From IMG/VR virus record IMGVR_UViG_3300044535_000862, positions 1 to 27,746 of that record: a DNA stretch of 27,746 nucleotides. One strand, given 5' to 3'. A program made the translations under genes and the position numbers. The stretch comes from a virus. The notes beneath the pieces are model-generated. The model ran no database searches and was not told the DNA's origin. It worked only from the letters and a program-made list of their open reading frames with translations. Shown here in pieces: positions 18,533-24,997 of the stretch (position 1 is its first letter; each line of letters opens with the position of its first letter).

Positions 18533-18590
18533 ATTATAGGGCATCTAAGTCCTTTCTGGTGTGTCCTTGTGCCAGTTCGTCAGGTGTCTC
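18533..18590 (-). promoter_or_regulatory. Palindrome/-10 module 13 (degenerate, inside CDS end)
   Basis: GTGCCAGTTCGTCAGGTG from 18569 keeps one arm only. A perfect TATAAT lies at 18533-18538, 30 bp away. The whole module lies within or at the end of the upstream 75-aa gene (to 18534), so promoter and coding sequence overlap. TATAAATC occurs just downstream, a near-miss to the T4 late box. Confidence 0.6.
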
Positions 18591-18761
18591 ATCACTGTAA
18601 TTGACATAAAGATTATCACCACCAATGTTTAGGTGATACATTTTACCGTTGTTGAGGTAGATTCCCAACCATACGGAACGACCTTCTTCCATTGCTTCAT
18701 AGTGAATCATCTTCACATCCTCAAGGATGATTTCATCGGGATTCTTAATAAATCTACTCAT
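18534..18761 (-). CDS. Hypothetical protein, 75 aa (paralogue of 19826-20119)
   Basis: ATG 18761 overlaps the preceding stop by ATGA. MSRFIKNPDEIILEDVKMIH, then EAMEEGRSVWLGIYLNNGK and beta segment YHLNIGGDNLYVNY. The EGRS-x-WL-x-I-x-x-NN segment recurs in the 97-aa protein at 19826-20119 (GEGRSIWLMICPNNS), so they share a domain. The C-terminus is dual use with module 13. Unknown function. Confidence 0.7.
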   Translation of the reverse strand: MSRFIKNPDEIILEDVKMIHYEAMEEGRSVWLGIYLNNGKMYHLNIGGDNLYVNYSDETPDELAQGHTRKDLDAL

Positions 18762-18973
18762 TTTGCCTCAAAAAATCTACCATCAGGACCACAAGAGTAT
18801 TCAAGTTTTTCCCATCGTTCTGCTCTCAACATATCACAAAATCTGTTCTCATTACCAGTTACAAGATTTTGTGAAGTATTTGGTGATTTACAAGTATCGT
18901 GCCTGTGTCCCATTCCAAATAGATGAGACAACCAATCTTTACGATAATACTTACAATCTTTACAGAGTTTCAT
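18758..18973 (-). CDS. Cysteine-rich probable zinc protein, 71 aa
   Basis: ATG 18973 (MKLCKDCKYYRKDW) overlaps the previous gene by 14 bp; the longer frame to 18994 was rejected. CxxC at residues 4-7, then single Cys in DTCKSP, NRFCDML and SCGPDG. The pattern C-x2-C ... C ... C ... CGPDGRFFE is common in small phage proteins and probably binds zinc. Likely nucleic-acid or protein contact; not an enzyme by sequence. Confidence 0.75.
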   Translation of the reverse strand: MKLCKDCKYYRKDWLSHLFGMGHRHDTCKSPNTSQNLVTGNENRFCDMLRAERWEKLEYSCGPDGRFFEAK

Positions 18974-19148
18974 TTTTCTTCTCACGTCGTTCATCTGCCC
19001 TTTTCCTCATCATAGCATTTTCCTGAATAATCTCACCAAGTTCCATCAGTTCTTGTTTTAGTTCAGGTGTAGAAGTCTTTGCGACCTCATCATAAAATAC
19101 TGTGATAGCAGTTGTCAAAAGAATGAGTTGTCGGTATGTGAGGTTCAT
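18960..19148 (-). CDS. Small helical protein, 62 aa
   Basis: ATG 19148 overlaps the previous stop by ATGA. MNLTYRQLILLTTAITVFYD, then TPELKQELMELGEIIQENAM and an Arg/Lys-rich end (RKRADERREKKNETL). The first segment is hydrophobic, but with polar residues, so amphipathic rather than a clear membrane span. Probably helical and binding acidic partners through its basic tail. Unknown. Confidence 0.7.
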   Translation of the reverse strand: MNLTYRQLILLTTAITVFYDEVAKTSTPELKQELMELGEIIQENAMMRKRADERREKKNETL

Positions 19149-19411
19149 TGATATGGGTTCTTAAGGTTATCAAGAATAGCAGAAAAGAATGCGATACGGT
19201 CTTTGTCGTATTCCACATCAACCGAATGAGAATTACAAAAATCTATAATGCTTTTCTCAGTTTCAGTTGGAGAATAGCAGTTGCGAAACCTAGCATAAGT
19301 AATGTGCTCAACAAACTCCTTACGCATAATCTCAAAGAGTTGGAACAGTTCTTGTTGTGAGAGTTCTACATTACGTTCAGTTGATTGGTGTCCTTTGAAT
19401 TGGATGTTCAT
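19145..19411 (-). CDS. Hypothetical protein, 88 aa
   Basis: Starts at ATG 19411. MNIQFKGHQSTERNVELSQQ, then LFQLFEIMRKEFVEHITYARF, and CNSHSVDVEYDKDRIAFFSA. Alpha/beta, soluble and fairly neutral. It sits between 19417-19671 and a helical neighbour with tight junctions. No known family. Confidence 0.7.
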   Translation of the reverse strand: MNIQFKGHQSTERNVELSQQELFQLFEIMRKEFVEHITYARFRNCYSPTETEKSIIDFCNSHSVDVEYDKDRIAFFSAILDNLKNPYQ

Positions 19412-19416
19412 TTTGA

Positions 19417-19671
19417 TTATACTCCGTAAAGTTCAAGAATCCTTTTGGCAACAACAATCGCAAGTTCTTTGTTGCCAATAGTCATATATTCAGTGATACC
19501 TCTGTGCTCACTATCGTGTTGTTTTCCTGTTGATTCCAGATAAACACCACCATTATCTGCATTAAGTTTTACAGTGTGAGTGCATCCTTCTGCTTCATCA
19601 CAAAGTTCATAAACGTCGGTGATGCTGTGAACAATATCAGTTCCAGGAACTACATTGTAAGGAGAAATCAT
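19417..19671 (-). CDS. Hypothetical protein, 84 aa
   Basis: ATG 19671 overlaps the previous stop by ATGA. MISPYNVVPGTDIVHSITDV, then CDEAEGCTHTVKLNADNGGVY, then HRGITEYMTIGNKELAIVVA and helix KRILELYGV. Mostly beta with a terminal helix. A possible promoter (module 14) lies in the end of the upstream gene, so this gene may have its own start. Unknown function. Confidence 0.7.
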   Translation of the reverse strand: MISPYNVVPGTDIVHSITDVYELCDEAEGCTHTVKLNADNGGVYLESTGKQHDSEHRGITEYMTIGNKELAIVVAKRILELYGV

Positions 19672-19826
19672 TTGTCAGAAAGTCCTACTGGTGGTTTGAT
19701 GTCATTGAGTTCATCATACAGCATTTTTGCGAACCCGTAGTGTGGTCTTGTGCCAGTTTCAATACTGGTTGAGGTTGCCACTGCCCACATAATATCCAGT
19801 TCTTTCTTATCAGGTAGTGGTTTCAT
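19668..19826 (-). CDS. Hypothetical protein, 52 aa
   Basis: ATG 19826 overlaps the preceding stop (TAATG). MKPLPDKKELDIMWAVATST, then IETGTRPHYGFAKMLYDELN and a Pro-rich tail. Short helical protein. Its coding sequence contains module 14, so DNA here would be both coding and regulatory. No family. Confidence 0.65.
   Translation of the reverse strand: MKPLPDKKELDIMWAVATSTSIETGTRPHYGFAKMLYDELNDIKPPVGLSDK
19713..19771 (-). promoter_or_regulatory. Palindrome/-10 module 14 (within CDS, tentative)
   Basis: GTGCCAGTTTC at 19750 starts a CCAGT-6 nt-ACTGG inverted repeat. TATGAT lies 31 bp downstream on the minus strand at 19713-19718. Both are inside the 52-aa coding sequence. The match to other modules is partial, and it would serve the gene at 19671. 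Confidence 0.45.
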
Positions 19827-20119
19827 TATGAACGATTAAAATGATAATGTGATTGCCAGATACTCATACTTTTCTCTTCAATAGTATTCTTAATGTGTCC
19901 TGGCATAAACACACGATACTTCTTCATAAACTCTTCTTCTGTGAGTTTTTCTGTCCCGTACAAATAGTACTCTATATTTACAAACTTCTCCCATCGGTTC
20001 TGTAAGTAATCAACTGGATATGATGGAGAGTTGTTCGGACAAATCATCAACCAAATGGAACGACCTTCACCAGTTGCATAATAATCAATCACATAATATT
20101 GATAGAATGGTTCATCCAT
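19826..20119 (-). CDS. Hypothetical protein, 97 aa (paralogue of 18534-18761)
   Basis: ATG 20119 overlaps the preceding gene by 8 bp. MDEPFYQYYVIDYYATGEGR, then SIWLMICPNNSPSYPVDY, then EKFVNIEYYLYGTEKL, and a Lys/His-rich end. It shares EGRS-x-WL-x-I-x-x-NN with the 75-aa protein and is very aromatic at the N-terminus. Soluble. No catalytic motif. Confidence 0.7.
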   Translation of the reverse strand: MDEPFYQYYVIDYYATGEGRSIWLMICPNNSPSYPVDYLQNRWEKFVNIEYYLYGTEKLTEEEFMKKYRVFMPGHIKNTIEEKSMSIWQSHYHFNRS

Positions 20120-20612
20120 TATTCTGCTCTTTCAGTTTCCTCACTCGTTCCAAAAACTCATCACTCTGCCGATACAATCCTTCAATCAAATCCTTGATGT
20201 CATCAATCGCAATTACATCATACTCCATATTCATATTCTCACAACGGAGAGCATCAATCATACATTCAAGTGTCATTGCCTGCATATGCTCTGGTGTGAT
20301 TGGTGTGCCGTGAGGCATCCCAGAACATTCATCATTATAGAAAGCATTATATCGTGCTAATACAGTATCAGCACGTTCTCTACGTTCCCACTCATCTTTT
20401 TCAATCTCAGCAAGTTTCAGCATAGCATCACCGTGCTTCTCATAGAGTTCATCAAGGGCAGCAAGTGCCTTGTTTTCTGCTTCACTATTGACTTGGTTTC
20501 CCATAAGTTCTTTCAACCTCTGTTTGCCGTATTCAGTGAGTTCGTGTTTTTTGTTGCGAAGTTCTTCTACTTCTTCTTGTGTGAGATTGACCCACGGCAT
20601 ATCTTCATTCAT
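20112..20612 (-). CDS. Hypothetical helical protein, 166 aa
   Basis: Starts at ATG 20612 (MNEDMPWVNL); the ATG four codons on is an alternative. N-terminal helix LTQEEVEELRNKKHELTE, then KALAALDELYEKHGDAMLKLAE, then WERRERADTVLARYNAFYNDE, PITPEHMQAMTLECMIDAL and a last helix. All-helical and charged. Long for this region. 'TPEHMQAMTLECMIDALR' suggests a binding groove, but no enzyme signature. Coupled on both sides. Confidence 0.75.
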   Translation of the reverse strand: MNEDMPWVNLTQEEVEELRNKKHELTEYGKQRLKELMGNQVNSEAENKALAALDELYEKHGDAMLKLAEIEKDEWERRERADTVLARYNAFYNDECSGMPHGTPITPEHMQAMTLECMIDALRCENMNMEYDVIAIDDIKDLIEGLYRQSDEFLERVRKLKEQNNG

Positions 20613-20778
20613 CTTTGTATTGTTGTGCGTTAAGTGTTCTCCACATCACAATCTGCTCAAAGCATTCACCAAGAGAACGGCAAACAAAACTGTCTTCATC
20701 AATTCCGTCTGGACCATCCCAGATAGTAGCAGTATATCCTTTTGTTGGATGTGGTGTGTAAGTGATTTCAATCTTCAT
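20605..20778 (-). CDS. Hypothetical protein, 57 aa
   Basis: ATG 20778 overlaps the upstream stop by ATGA. MKIEITYTPHPTKGYTATIW, then GPDGIDEDSFVCRSLGECFE and helix QIVMWRTLNAQQYKDE. A beta-hairpin followed by a helix, reminiscent of the small HicB-type fold (strand, strand, helix, 'a---W-G' then 'slge---qi'), but too short to call. Found in an otherwise empty gap of about 165 bp. Confidence 0.6.
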   Translation of the reverse strand: MKIEITYTPHPTKGYTATIWDGPDGIDEDSFVCRSLGECFEQIVMWRTLNAQQYKDE

Positions 20779-20966
20779 TGTTCATTTTGCTCCATAGCAT
20801 ACTCCTCCTGTTGTTCCAACTTCCTTTCAAGTTTCTCAATCCTATCACACAACTCGGTGATAATACAAATCAAAGAAGGATAACAAATGGTTTCAATATC
20901 ATTACCATCTTCCATATCAATATAACGGTGATGGCAAAGTTCTTTGGTAAAATTGCGTTCAGTCAT
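20775..20966 (-). CDS. Small coiled-coil protein, 63 aa
   Basis: ATG 20966 overlaps the preceding stop by ATGA. The N-terminus includes ELCHHRYIDMEDGNDIETIC, then a helix LICIITELCDRIEKLERKLEQ with heptads, ending in Glu/Gln. Two Cys and two His near the start could bind metal. It probably dimerises through the coiled coil. Unknown role. Confidence 0.7.
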   Translation of the reverse strand: MTERNFTKELCHHRYIDMEDGNDIETICYPSLICIITELCDRIEKLERKLEQQEEYAMEQNEQ

Positions 20967-21574
20967 CGTAGCATCCCTTTAATTTTTTCAAGACAATGAT
21001 TAAATCCATCCACAAGTAATTCAGTATCTACATTCTGACTTCCTGCTGCTGATTGTTCTTTCGGCAACCATTTCTCTACCAAATCGACAATCTCATCACA
21101 ACAATCAATAGAATATCCAAGTTCATCTCTTAACATATTCCAGAGTTTTTGTGCTTGGTATTTTTTCACCAACCTATTCACAACCTCATCCATAGGTTTT
21201 GGATTATCTTTCTCATCCCACTCTACTTCATCATACCAATCAGGTTCATCAACCACTCCATCCTCCTTTGCTGCATTCCAACCATACCGAAAGATATTCC
21301 AGGATTGAATATCAAATTTAGTTGCATCTGAACCAGTTTCAGGATACTTGCCGAAAACTTCTTTATATGCTTCTTCTACTGGTGTTTTTGGTTCTTCCAC
21401 TCTCTTATACTTCACTCCCATAATGGTTGCGTAGTCTCCTTCTATGAGAACTTTTGAGATATCGGTTTCAGTCATTTTGATTTCAAGTTGAGTTTCAGGA
21501 CATTTGGTTCCAAGATTTGGAAAAGAAATACGGTGTGTTTCCTTACCATCAGTTTTGAAGATTAAATCACTCAT
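20963..21574 (-). CDS. Modular hypothetical protein, 203 aa
   Basis: ATG 21574 overlaps the preceding stop by ATGA. Three recognisable segments: IMGVKYKRVEEPKTPVEEAY (about 51-70), a module EVFGKYPETGSD...WNIFRYGWNAAKE (about 72-103), and a C-terminal module IVDLVEKWLPKEQ...GFNHCLEKIKGMLR (about 161-203). The first and last recur in the 102-aa protein at 24541, and the middle in the 193-aa protein at 24990. So it is a mosaic of reusable modules. Acidic and soluble. Function unknown. Confidence 0.75.
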   Translation of the reverse strand: MSDLIFKTDGKETHRISFPNLGTKCPETQLEIKMTETDISKVLIEGDYATIMGVKYKRVEEPKTPVEEAYKEVFGKYPETGSDATKFDIQSWNIFRYGWNAAKEDGVVDEPDWYDEVEWDEKDNPKPMDEVVNRLVKKYQAQKLWNMLRDELGYSIDCCDEIVDLVEKWLPKEQSAAGSQNVDTELLVDGFNHCLEKIKGMLR

Positions 21575-21837
21575 CGTTCATTATAAAATACAAATCCTGT
21601 TGCTGTTTTTTCGCAGTAGTAATAATACTCCTGAAATACACCATTCATAAAGTCTTCAAGTGTTTCCAGTTCATCACTACCAGTTGAATGATAACATTCT
21701 AACACAAAATCCTGATACTCACCAACAAAACCACAGAAACGGTCAGGAAACTTTGAAATACTTTTGTCTGGGAACAGTTCGTAGTATGTGTCTAATACTT
21801 CCTGTCCGTATTCTTCTAGGATTTCTTCAAACGTCAT
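21571..21837 (-). CDS. Hypothetical acidic protein, 88 aa
   Basis: ATG 21837 overlaps the previous gene by 11 bp. MTFEEILEEYGQEVLDTYYE, then FCGFVGEYQDFVLECYHSTG, then DELETLEDFMNGVFQEYYYY. Helical, acidic, Tyr-rich. Its composition recalls acidic DNA-mimic proteins, but the ArdA motifs seen at 3272-3667 are absent, so I do not assign it. Confidence 0.7.
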   Translation of the reverse strand: MTFEEILEEYGQEVLDTYYELFPDKSISKFPDRFCGFVGEYQDFVLECYHSTGSDELETLEDFMNGVFQEYYYYCEKTATGFVFYNER

Positions 21838-22012
21838 AAGGTTGTTGGGGGTCTCTTTTCCAAACTTCTTTGTAGATAATCCAAGGTTCTTCTTGGTGTG
21901 TCATTTGTGCAGACCAATGGTATCCATTCTCATCAATCGCATCAAGATAATGAATACGGGTCTTCGGGTCAATCACTCGTGTGATACTTTTGAATTTTAC
22001 TCGTTCAGTCAT
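21827..22012 (-). CDS. Hypothetical protein, 61 aa
   Basis: ATG 22012 overlaps the preceding stop. MTERVKFKSITRVIDPKTRI, then HYLDAIDENGYHWSAQMTHQ, then EEPWIIYKEVWKRDP. Beta-rich with three Trp, like a small beta-barrel or sheet. Soluble, mixed charge. Unknown family. Confidence 0.7.
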   Translation of the reverse strand: MTERVKFKSITRVIDPKTRIHYLDAIDENGYHWSAQMTHQEEPWIIYKEVWKRDPQQPYDV

Positions 22013-22229
22013 TTTCTTTCATCACAGGATGTTCATATTCTACACCAATCTGTTCTAAAAGTGTGCGGGCAAAGGTAATCTCACCATAATCGGCACCATC
22101 CTCAAAGGCATCATCATAACTACCAGCACTTGGAGTGTAATCATCTCCTTTTTCATTATAGCAGTGTTTTGCCTCTGCGTATGTTTTGAGAACTCCAAGA
22201 AGAAGCGTGAGTTTTTGTTCGTTAGTCAT
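22005..22229 (-). CDS. Hypothetical protein, 74 aa
   Basis: ATG 22229 overlaps the previous stop by ATGA. MTNEQKLTLLLGVLKTYAEA is a helix, then an acidic loop (YDDAFEDGADYGEITFAR), then TLLEQIGVEYEHPVMKE. Soluble, mostly helical. No recognisable motif. Part of a long coupled chain. Confidence 0.7.
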   Translation of the reverse strand: MTNEQKLTLLLGVLKTYAEAKHCYNEKGDDYTPSAGSYDDAFEDGADYGEITFARTLLEQIGVEYEHPVMKEND

Positions 22230-22579
22230 TTTACCCCCAGGAGTTCTTTTTCTTCATCAGTCAAACGAGCAATCAGTTCTTGTCGTTTTTGTTCTTTGAT
22301 TTCTTTTTTTCGTTTGTCTTCCAACATTTCATCAAGAACACTCACCATAACATCATAACAATAACTTCCTTTATACAAATCACTCTCACCTCTTTGAGTG
22401 ATGACTACTGTTTCATCAAATTCGTCTTGTTGACAGAACATTTCATAGATACGAACTACATAATCACCCCCATTGTCTTCACGAACCTCAACACGCAATC
22501 CAAGTTCATTTGCTTTGGTGAAGAGTTTGAGAAGTTCAGTTGTTTTGATTTTGAGAAGTTCAGTTGTTTTGGTAGTCAT
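22226..22579 (-). CDS. Hypothetical protein with N-terminal 8-aa tandem repeat, 117 aa
   Basis: ATG 22579 overlaps the preceding stop by ATGA. The first 18 residues contain KTTELLKI followed at once by KTTELLKL, encoded by two 24-bp direct repeats. Then GLRVEVREDNGGDYVVRIYE, then VVITQRGESDLYKGSYCYDV, and a Lys/Glu-rich helix ending TDEEKELLGVK. Beta domain flanked by helices. A recent internal duplication seems to have lengthened the N-terminal helix. Confidence 0.75.
   Translation of the reverse strand: MTTKTTELLKIKTTELLKLFTKANELGLRVEVREDNGGDYVVRIYEMFCQQDEFDETVVITQRGESDLYKGSYCYDVMVSVLDEMLEDKRKKEIKEQKRQELIARLTDEEKELLGVK
22526..22573. repeat. 24-bp tandem repeat in a coding sequence
   Basis: Two adjacent 24-bp units (22526-22549 and 22550-22573) differing at one base. 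They encode two 8-residue copies near the start of the 117-aa gene. Frame is kept because 24 is a multiple of three. Slippage could change copy number between isolates. Confidence 0.85.
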
Positions 22580-22899
22580 TTCAGTTCTCCATAAGAAAGT
22601 TGTTTAATTTCTTCTCTATTCAAGGTTTTGACATAACCACGAGGATAGTCATTATCATAAGCATTAAAGACAAAAACAGGAATGTTTCGTTCCTTACAGA
22701 TTTGTTTGAACTTGTCTTCATTCAGTTCAAACTTACCAACATACTCAACATTTGGATACCTGTCCCAAGATATTACAAGTCCTCCTGGATAATAACCCCA
22801 CTCAAACTCATCAAGTTCTTGAATGATGTTTTCTACCTCTTGAATGTTCTCTGGATTGGTGTAGATGCGTCCGTATCCTTTGTAAGTGAAGGCAGTCAT
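22576..22899 (-). CDS. Hypothetical protein, 107 aa
   Basis: ATG 22899 overlaps the previous stop by ATGA. MTAFTYKGYGRIYTNPENIQ, then EVENIIQELDEFEWGYYPGG, LVISWDRYPNVEYVGKF, and VFNAYDNDYPRGYVKTLN. A mixed alpha/beta protein rich in Tyr; it resembles small nucleotide- or substrate-binding folds, but there is no motif. Function unknown. Confidence 0.75.
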   Translation of the reverse strand: MTAFTYKGYGRIYTNPENIQEVENIIQELDEFEWGYYPGGLVISWDRYPNVEYVGKFELNEDKFKQICKERNIPVFVFNAYDNDYPRGYVKTLNREEIKQLSYGELK

Positions 22900-23126
22900 T
22901 TAATCGTCACCGTTTGATTTTTGATTTGGCAAAGACGGGAAAGATTATCACCCGCAGTAGCAACTTGGAAGAAGTTGTAGTTAGTCCCACACTGTTCGTT
23001 GAGTGCTTGTTGAGTTGTAATGACTTTCATAACTCCTATGATGGGAGCAGCAAGAAAAACCAAAACAACACCGCCAGCAACCAAAACAATCCAAGCATCC
23101 ATAAAATCAAAGTTGTTGCGTTTCAT
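22896..23126 (-). CDS. Single-pass membrane/exported protein, 76 aa
   Basis: Starts at ATG 23126, about 25 bp behind a TATAAT box. MKRNNFDFMDAWIVLVAGGV is followed by a strong hydrophobic span (IVLVAGGVVLVFLAAPIIGV) and then a soluble part with two Cys (EQCGTNYNFFQ and RLCQIKNQTVTIK) that could pair in an oxidising compartment. Signal-anchor topology with the C-terminal part outside the cytoplasm is likely. First gene behind that promoter. Confidence 0.75.
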   Translation of the reverse strand: MKRNNFDFMDAWIVLVAGGVVLVFLAAPIIGVMKVITTQQALNEQCGTNYNFFQVATAGDNLSRLCQIKNQTVTIK

Positions 23127-23149
23127 CAGGTGTCTGTGTGTATGAGAGT

Positions 23150-23155
23150 ATTATA
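23150..23155 (-). promoter_or_regulatory. Extended -10 promoter without palindrome
   Basis: TATAAT preceded by TGA, lying at the end of the 94-aa gene. The bases after it (ACTCTCATACACA) are nearly identical to those after the -10 of module 15 and similar to module 16, so it shares their downstream part. The palindrome is absent at the expected place. Drives the membrane-protein gene at 23126 and the long chain that follows. Confidence 0.6.
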
Positions 23156-23440
23156 TCAAATGGAATGAGGATAAGTTATTTCGGTAAAAGGAAGAGTTTC
23201 CAGTTCTTCATCAGTAAATTGAATGCCATCATCAAGTCGTGCTTCATTTTTATAGAGATAAAACTGCTTGAAATTCACAACAGTTCCTCTCAAATCACCA
23301 TCCTCATCTACCTGATAAACAAGAACATCACAATACTTATTTCTATCATAAGTCAGGATTGTTGCCTTACGAATAGGTGCTTTTTCTCCCTCAACATCAC
23401 CATAAGATGGAATAGGATAATCAGTAAAGGCATCAAGCAT
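23156..23440 (-). CDS. Hypothetical protein, 94 aa
   Basis: I chose ATG 23440 (MLDAFTDYPIPSYGD) with AAGGA ahead. The longer frame to 23479 covers the -10 box of module 15. Acidic beta-rich protein: APIRKATILTYDRNKYCDVL, DEDGDLRGTVVNFKQFYLY, then LDDGIQFTDEELETLPF. The layout resembles short OB-like or SH3-like ORFans. A single-gene unit between two promoters. Confidence 0.7.
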   Translation of the reverse strand: MLDAFTDYPIPSYGDVEGEKAPIRKATILTYDRNKYCDVLVYQVDEDGDLRGTVVNFKQFYLYKNEARLDDGIQFTDEELETLPFTEITYPHSI

Positions 23441-23465
23441 TTGGAGTTCCTTTGTGTATGAGAGT

Positions 23466-23523
23466 ATCATACCACCCACAGAGGCACCCAGAGCGTCCCC
23501 TGTGCCAGTTCGTCAAGTGCCCT
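23466..23523 (-). promoter_or_regulatory. Palindrome/-10 module 15 (degenerate)
   Basis: GTGCCAGTTCGTCAAGTG from 23502 keeps one arm and overlaps the stop codon (23513) of the 35-aa gene. TATGAT at 23466-23471 lies 30 bp away. Downstream ACTCTCATACACAAAGG is shared with neighbouring promoters. Drives the 94-aa gene. Confidence 0.6.
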
Positions 23524-23620
23524 TACACCGATGTAATGGAATACGAAGAAACTGAAAGAACCTTCCAATATATCCTATCTGTGCTCCGCATTTAGGGCAA
23601 CAATAAGATGCGTAAGTCAT
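23513..23620 (-). CDS. Cysteine-rich microprotein, 35 aa
   Basis: ATG 23620 overlaps the upstream stop by ATGA. MTYASYCCPKCGAQIGYIGR, then FFQFLRIPLHRCKGT. CCPKC with a later HRC gives a plausible half zinc ribbon (C-x2-C, then H/C). It ends inside module 15. At 35 aa the call rests on the coupling and the Cys pattern. Confidence 0.55.
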   Translation of the reverse strand: MTYASYCCPKCGAQIGYIGRFFQFLRIPLHRCKGT

Positions 23621-23790
23621 TTCGGCAAACACAAGTGAGCATAAGTTCCCCCAAAAAATCCGTCAATCCACTTGCCACCTTCTTTGAGGCATAATGTTTT
23701 TTGATAATCAATAATAACTCCATAAAGAAGTGCAAAAAGTAGAAATATAGAAATAATAATCAAAAGTTCTTTGAGTTCTTCTTTACTCAT
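23617..23790 (-). CDS. Membrane microprotein, 57 aa
   Basis: ATG 23790 overlaps the upstream stop by ATGA. MSKEELKELLIIISIFLLFA continues as a hydrophobic span to LLYGVI, followed by a soluble tail with two Cys (TLCLKEGGKW and AHLCLPK). One-pass membrane protein, tail probably outside. Resembles the 76-aa protein at 22896 in design. Unknown function. Confidence 0.65.
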   Translation of the reverse strand: MSKEELKELLIIISIFLLFALLYGVIIDYQKTLCLKEGGKWIDGFFGGTYAHLCLPK

Positions 23791-23990
23791 CCCCCTACAT
23801 CTCCACTCACTACAACAGGTTCTACATCACCACAGACAACTTCAACATTCATATTTTCCATAATAAGAGACACCTTATCCATAACTCTTTCTCTGGTTTC
23901 TTGTGTCCAAATACTATTTCCAACGACACTCAAACTTTTATAAAGAGTGTTGTGAATTACCATAAGGTCTGCTGCTGATAATTTAGTCAT
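23787..23990 (-). CDS. Hypothetical protein, 67 aa
   Basis: ATG 23990 (MTKLSAADLMVIHNTL) overlaps the upstream stop; the longer frame to 24035 sits inside the previous gene and was rejected. Helical: DLMVIHNTLYKSLSV, TQETRERVMDKVSLIMENM, then acidic beta tail (VVCGDVEPVVVSGDVGG). Unknown family. Part of the unit behind module 16. Confidence 0.65.
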   Translation of the reverse strand: MTKLSAADLMVIHNTLYKSLSVVGNSIWTQETRERVMDKVSLIMENMNVEVVCGDVEPVVVSGDVGG

Positions 23991-24544
23991 TTTACATCCA
24001 CCCACACAAAAGAAAGACAATTTTTCATAAACCAACGACTAATCGCAGTCGGTTTCTTATTCATATAATACTTCAAATATCCATTACCAAAAGTATAATA
24101 TCCAACTTCTTTACCACCTTCTTTAATTACAAAACTGGAAGTAATATTACCACCAGTCGCAGTAAGTTTAGAGTAATCTAATTTTGCTGGAAAACTTCCA
24201 TTCTTGCGAGCATACTCAATATCTTCAATAATCCTTGTAATCTTTTTACTAAACTGATACTCTTGGTAATATTTGAGTTGTGCGAACTTATACTCTACAT
24301 CCTCAATCTGTTTATCAATCTTCTCATCAAACTCTTGTGAGATTTCTTCTAATGACTTGCGTGGTAGTTCAAGTTTGAGTTCTTGTGGCTCATTTGGAAG
24401 TGTGAAGTATTCTTTGATGAGTTCATACTTTTCGTGCTCTTCACTCGCATTAGTAATCAAACTCATACACTCAAAAACATTCTTTACATCTTTGAGTGTT
24501 TTGATTTTACTTACATCAAGTTTATGATTTAATGGTTCAGTCAT
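23987..24544 (-). CDS. Hypothetical protein, 185 aa
   Basis: ATG 24544 overlaps the preceding stop by ATGA. The N-terminal and central parts are helical (KTLKDVKNVFECMSLITN, KSLEEISQEFDEKIDKQIED, KYYQEYQFSKKITRIIED). The C-terminus is beta-rich (TGGNITSSFVIKEGGKEVGY) and ends hydrophobic (WFMKNCLSFVWVDVK). It may be a scaffold or membrane-peripheral protein. One of the larger unknowns of this operon. Confidence 0.75.
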   Translation of the reverse strand: MTEPLNHKLDVSKIKTLKDVKNVFECMSLITNASEEHEKYELIKEYFTLPNEPQELKLELPRKSLEEISQEFDEKIDKQIEDVEYKFAQLKYYQEYQFSKKITRIIEDIEYARKNGSFPAKLDYSKLTATGGNITSSFVIKEGGKEVGYYTFGNGYLKYYMNKKPTAISRWFMKNCLSFVWVDVK

Positions 24545-24849
24545 TTTAACCTCAACTTCAACTTTTCAACACAATCATTCCAACCACAAGCATATCTATC
24601 ATCACCATCATCTTCATCAGGCAACCATCTTTCAACAATCTCACAAATAACATCTCTGTTTATAAATTGTCCGTGTTCCTTACAGAACATCTCATAAAGT
24701 ATCTTTGGTTTTGGTTCTTCTACTTTTTGATACTTCACACCATCAATCATTATGGTTTCTTCATCAAGTTTTTGATAAACTCTCATAGTATAATCCATAG
24801 CAGAACTTCCATATTTTTTTCGTTCTACGATGATTTCTGGGTTAGTCAT
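24541..24849 (-). CDS. Hypothetical protein, 102 aa, shares modules with 20963-21574
   Basis: Starts at ATG 24849, two bases past the upstream stop. MTNPEIIVERKKYGSSAMDY is followed by IMIDGVKYQKVEEPKPKI and then ICEIVERWLPDEDDGDD and GWNDCVEKLKLRLK. The GVKYxxVEEP and RWLP...W/FNxCxEKLK segments match the first and last modules of the 203-aa protein but lack its middle module. Acidic. Unknown function. Confidence 0.75.
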   Translation of the reverse strand: MTNPEIIVERKKYGSSAMDYTMRVYQKLDEETIMIDGVKYQKVEEPKPKILYEMFCKEHGQFINRDVICEIVERWLPDEDDGDDRYACGWNDCVEKLKLRLK

Positions 24850-24850
24850 T

Positions 24851-24997
24851 TCAGTTCTTCCTCAACTTTTCATAAGCAACATTTAATTGTCTTCGCACAC
24901 TATTCAATTCACTTAAAGTCGCAGATTGTGATTGAAGAACATCAATCTTTTTATGTAATTCATCAATTTTAGATTGAATTTTTTGAGTGTTAGTCAT
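24851..24997 (-). CDS. Small coiled-coil protein, 48 aa
   Basis: ATG 24997 overlaps the previous gene by 8 bp. MTNTQKIQSKIDELHKKIDV, then LQSQSATLSELNSVRRQLNV and a basic end. Continuous heptad helix, probably a dimer or trimer. It fills the gap between two larger genes with an overlap upstream and a 1-bp gap downstream. Confidence 0.65.
   Translation of the reverse strand: MTNTQKIQSKIDELHKKIDVLQSQSATLSELNSVRRQLNVAYEKLRKN

Noticed and set aside
21571-21837. Second ArdA-like protein
   Set aside because: Acidic and Tyr-rich, but the ArdA signature segments (AY-GEW, IDW--) are absent.
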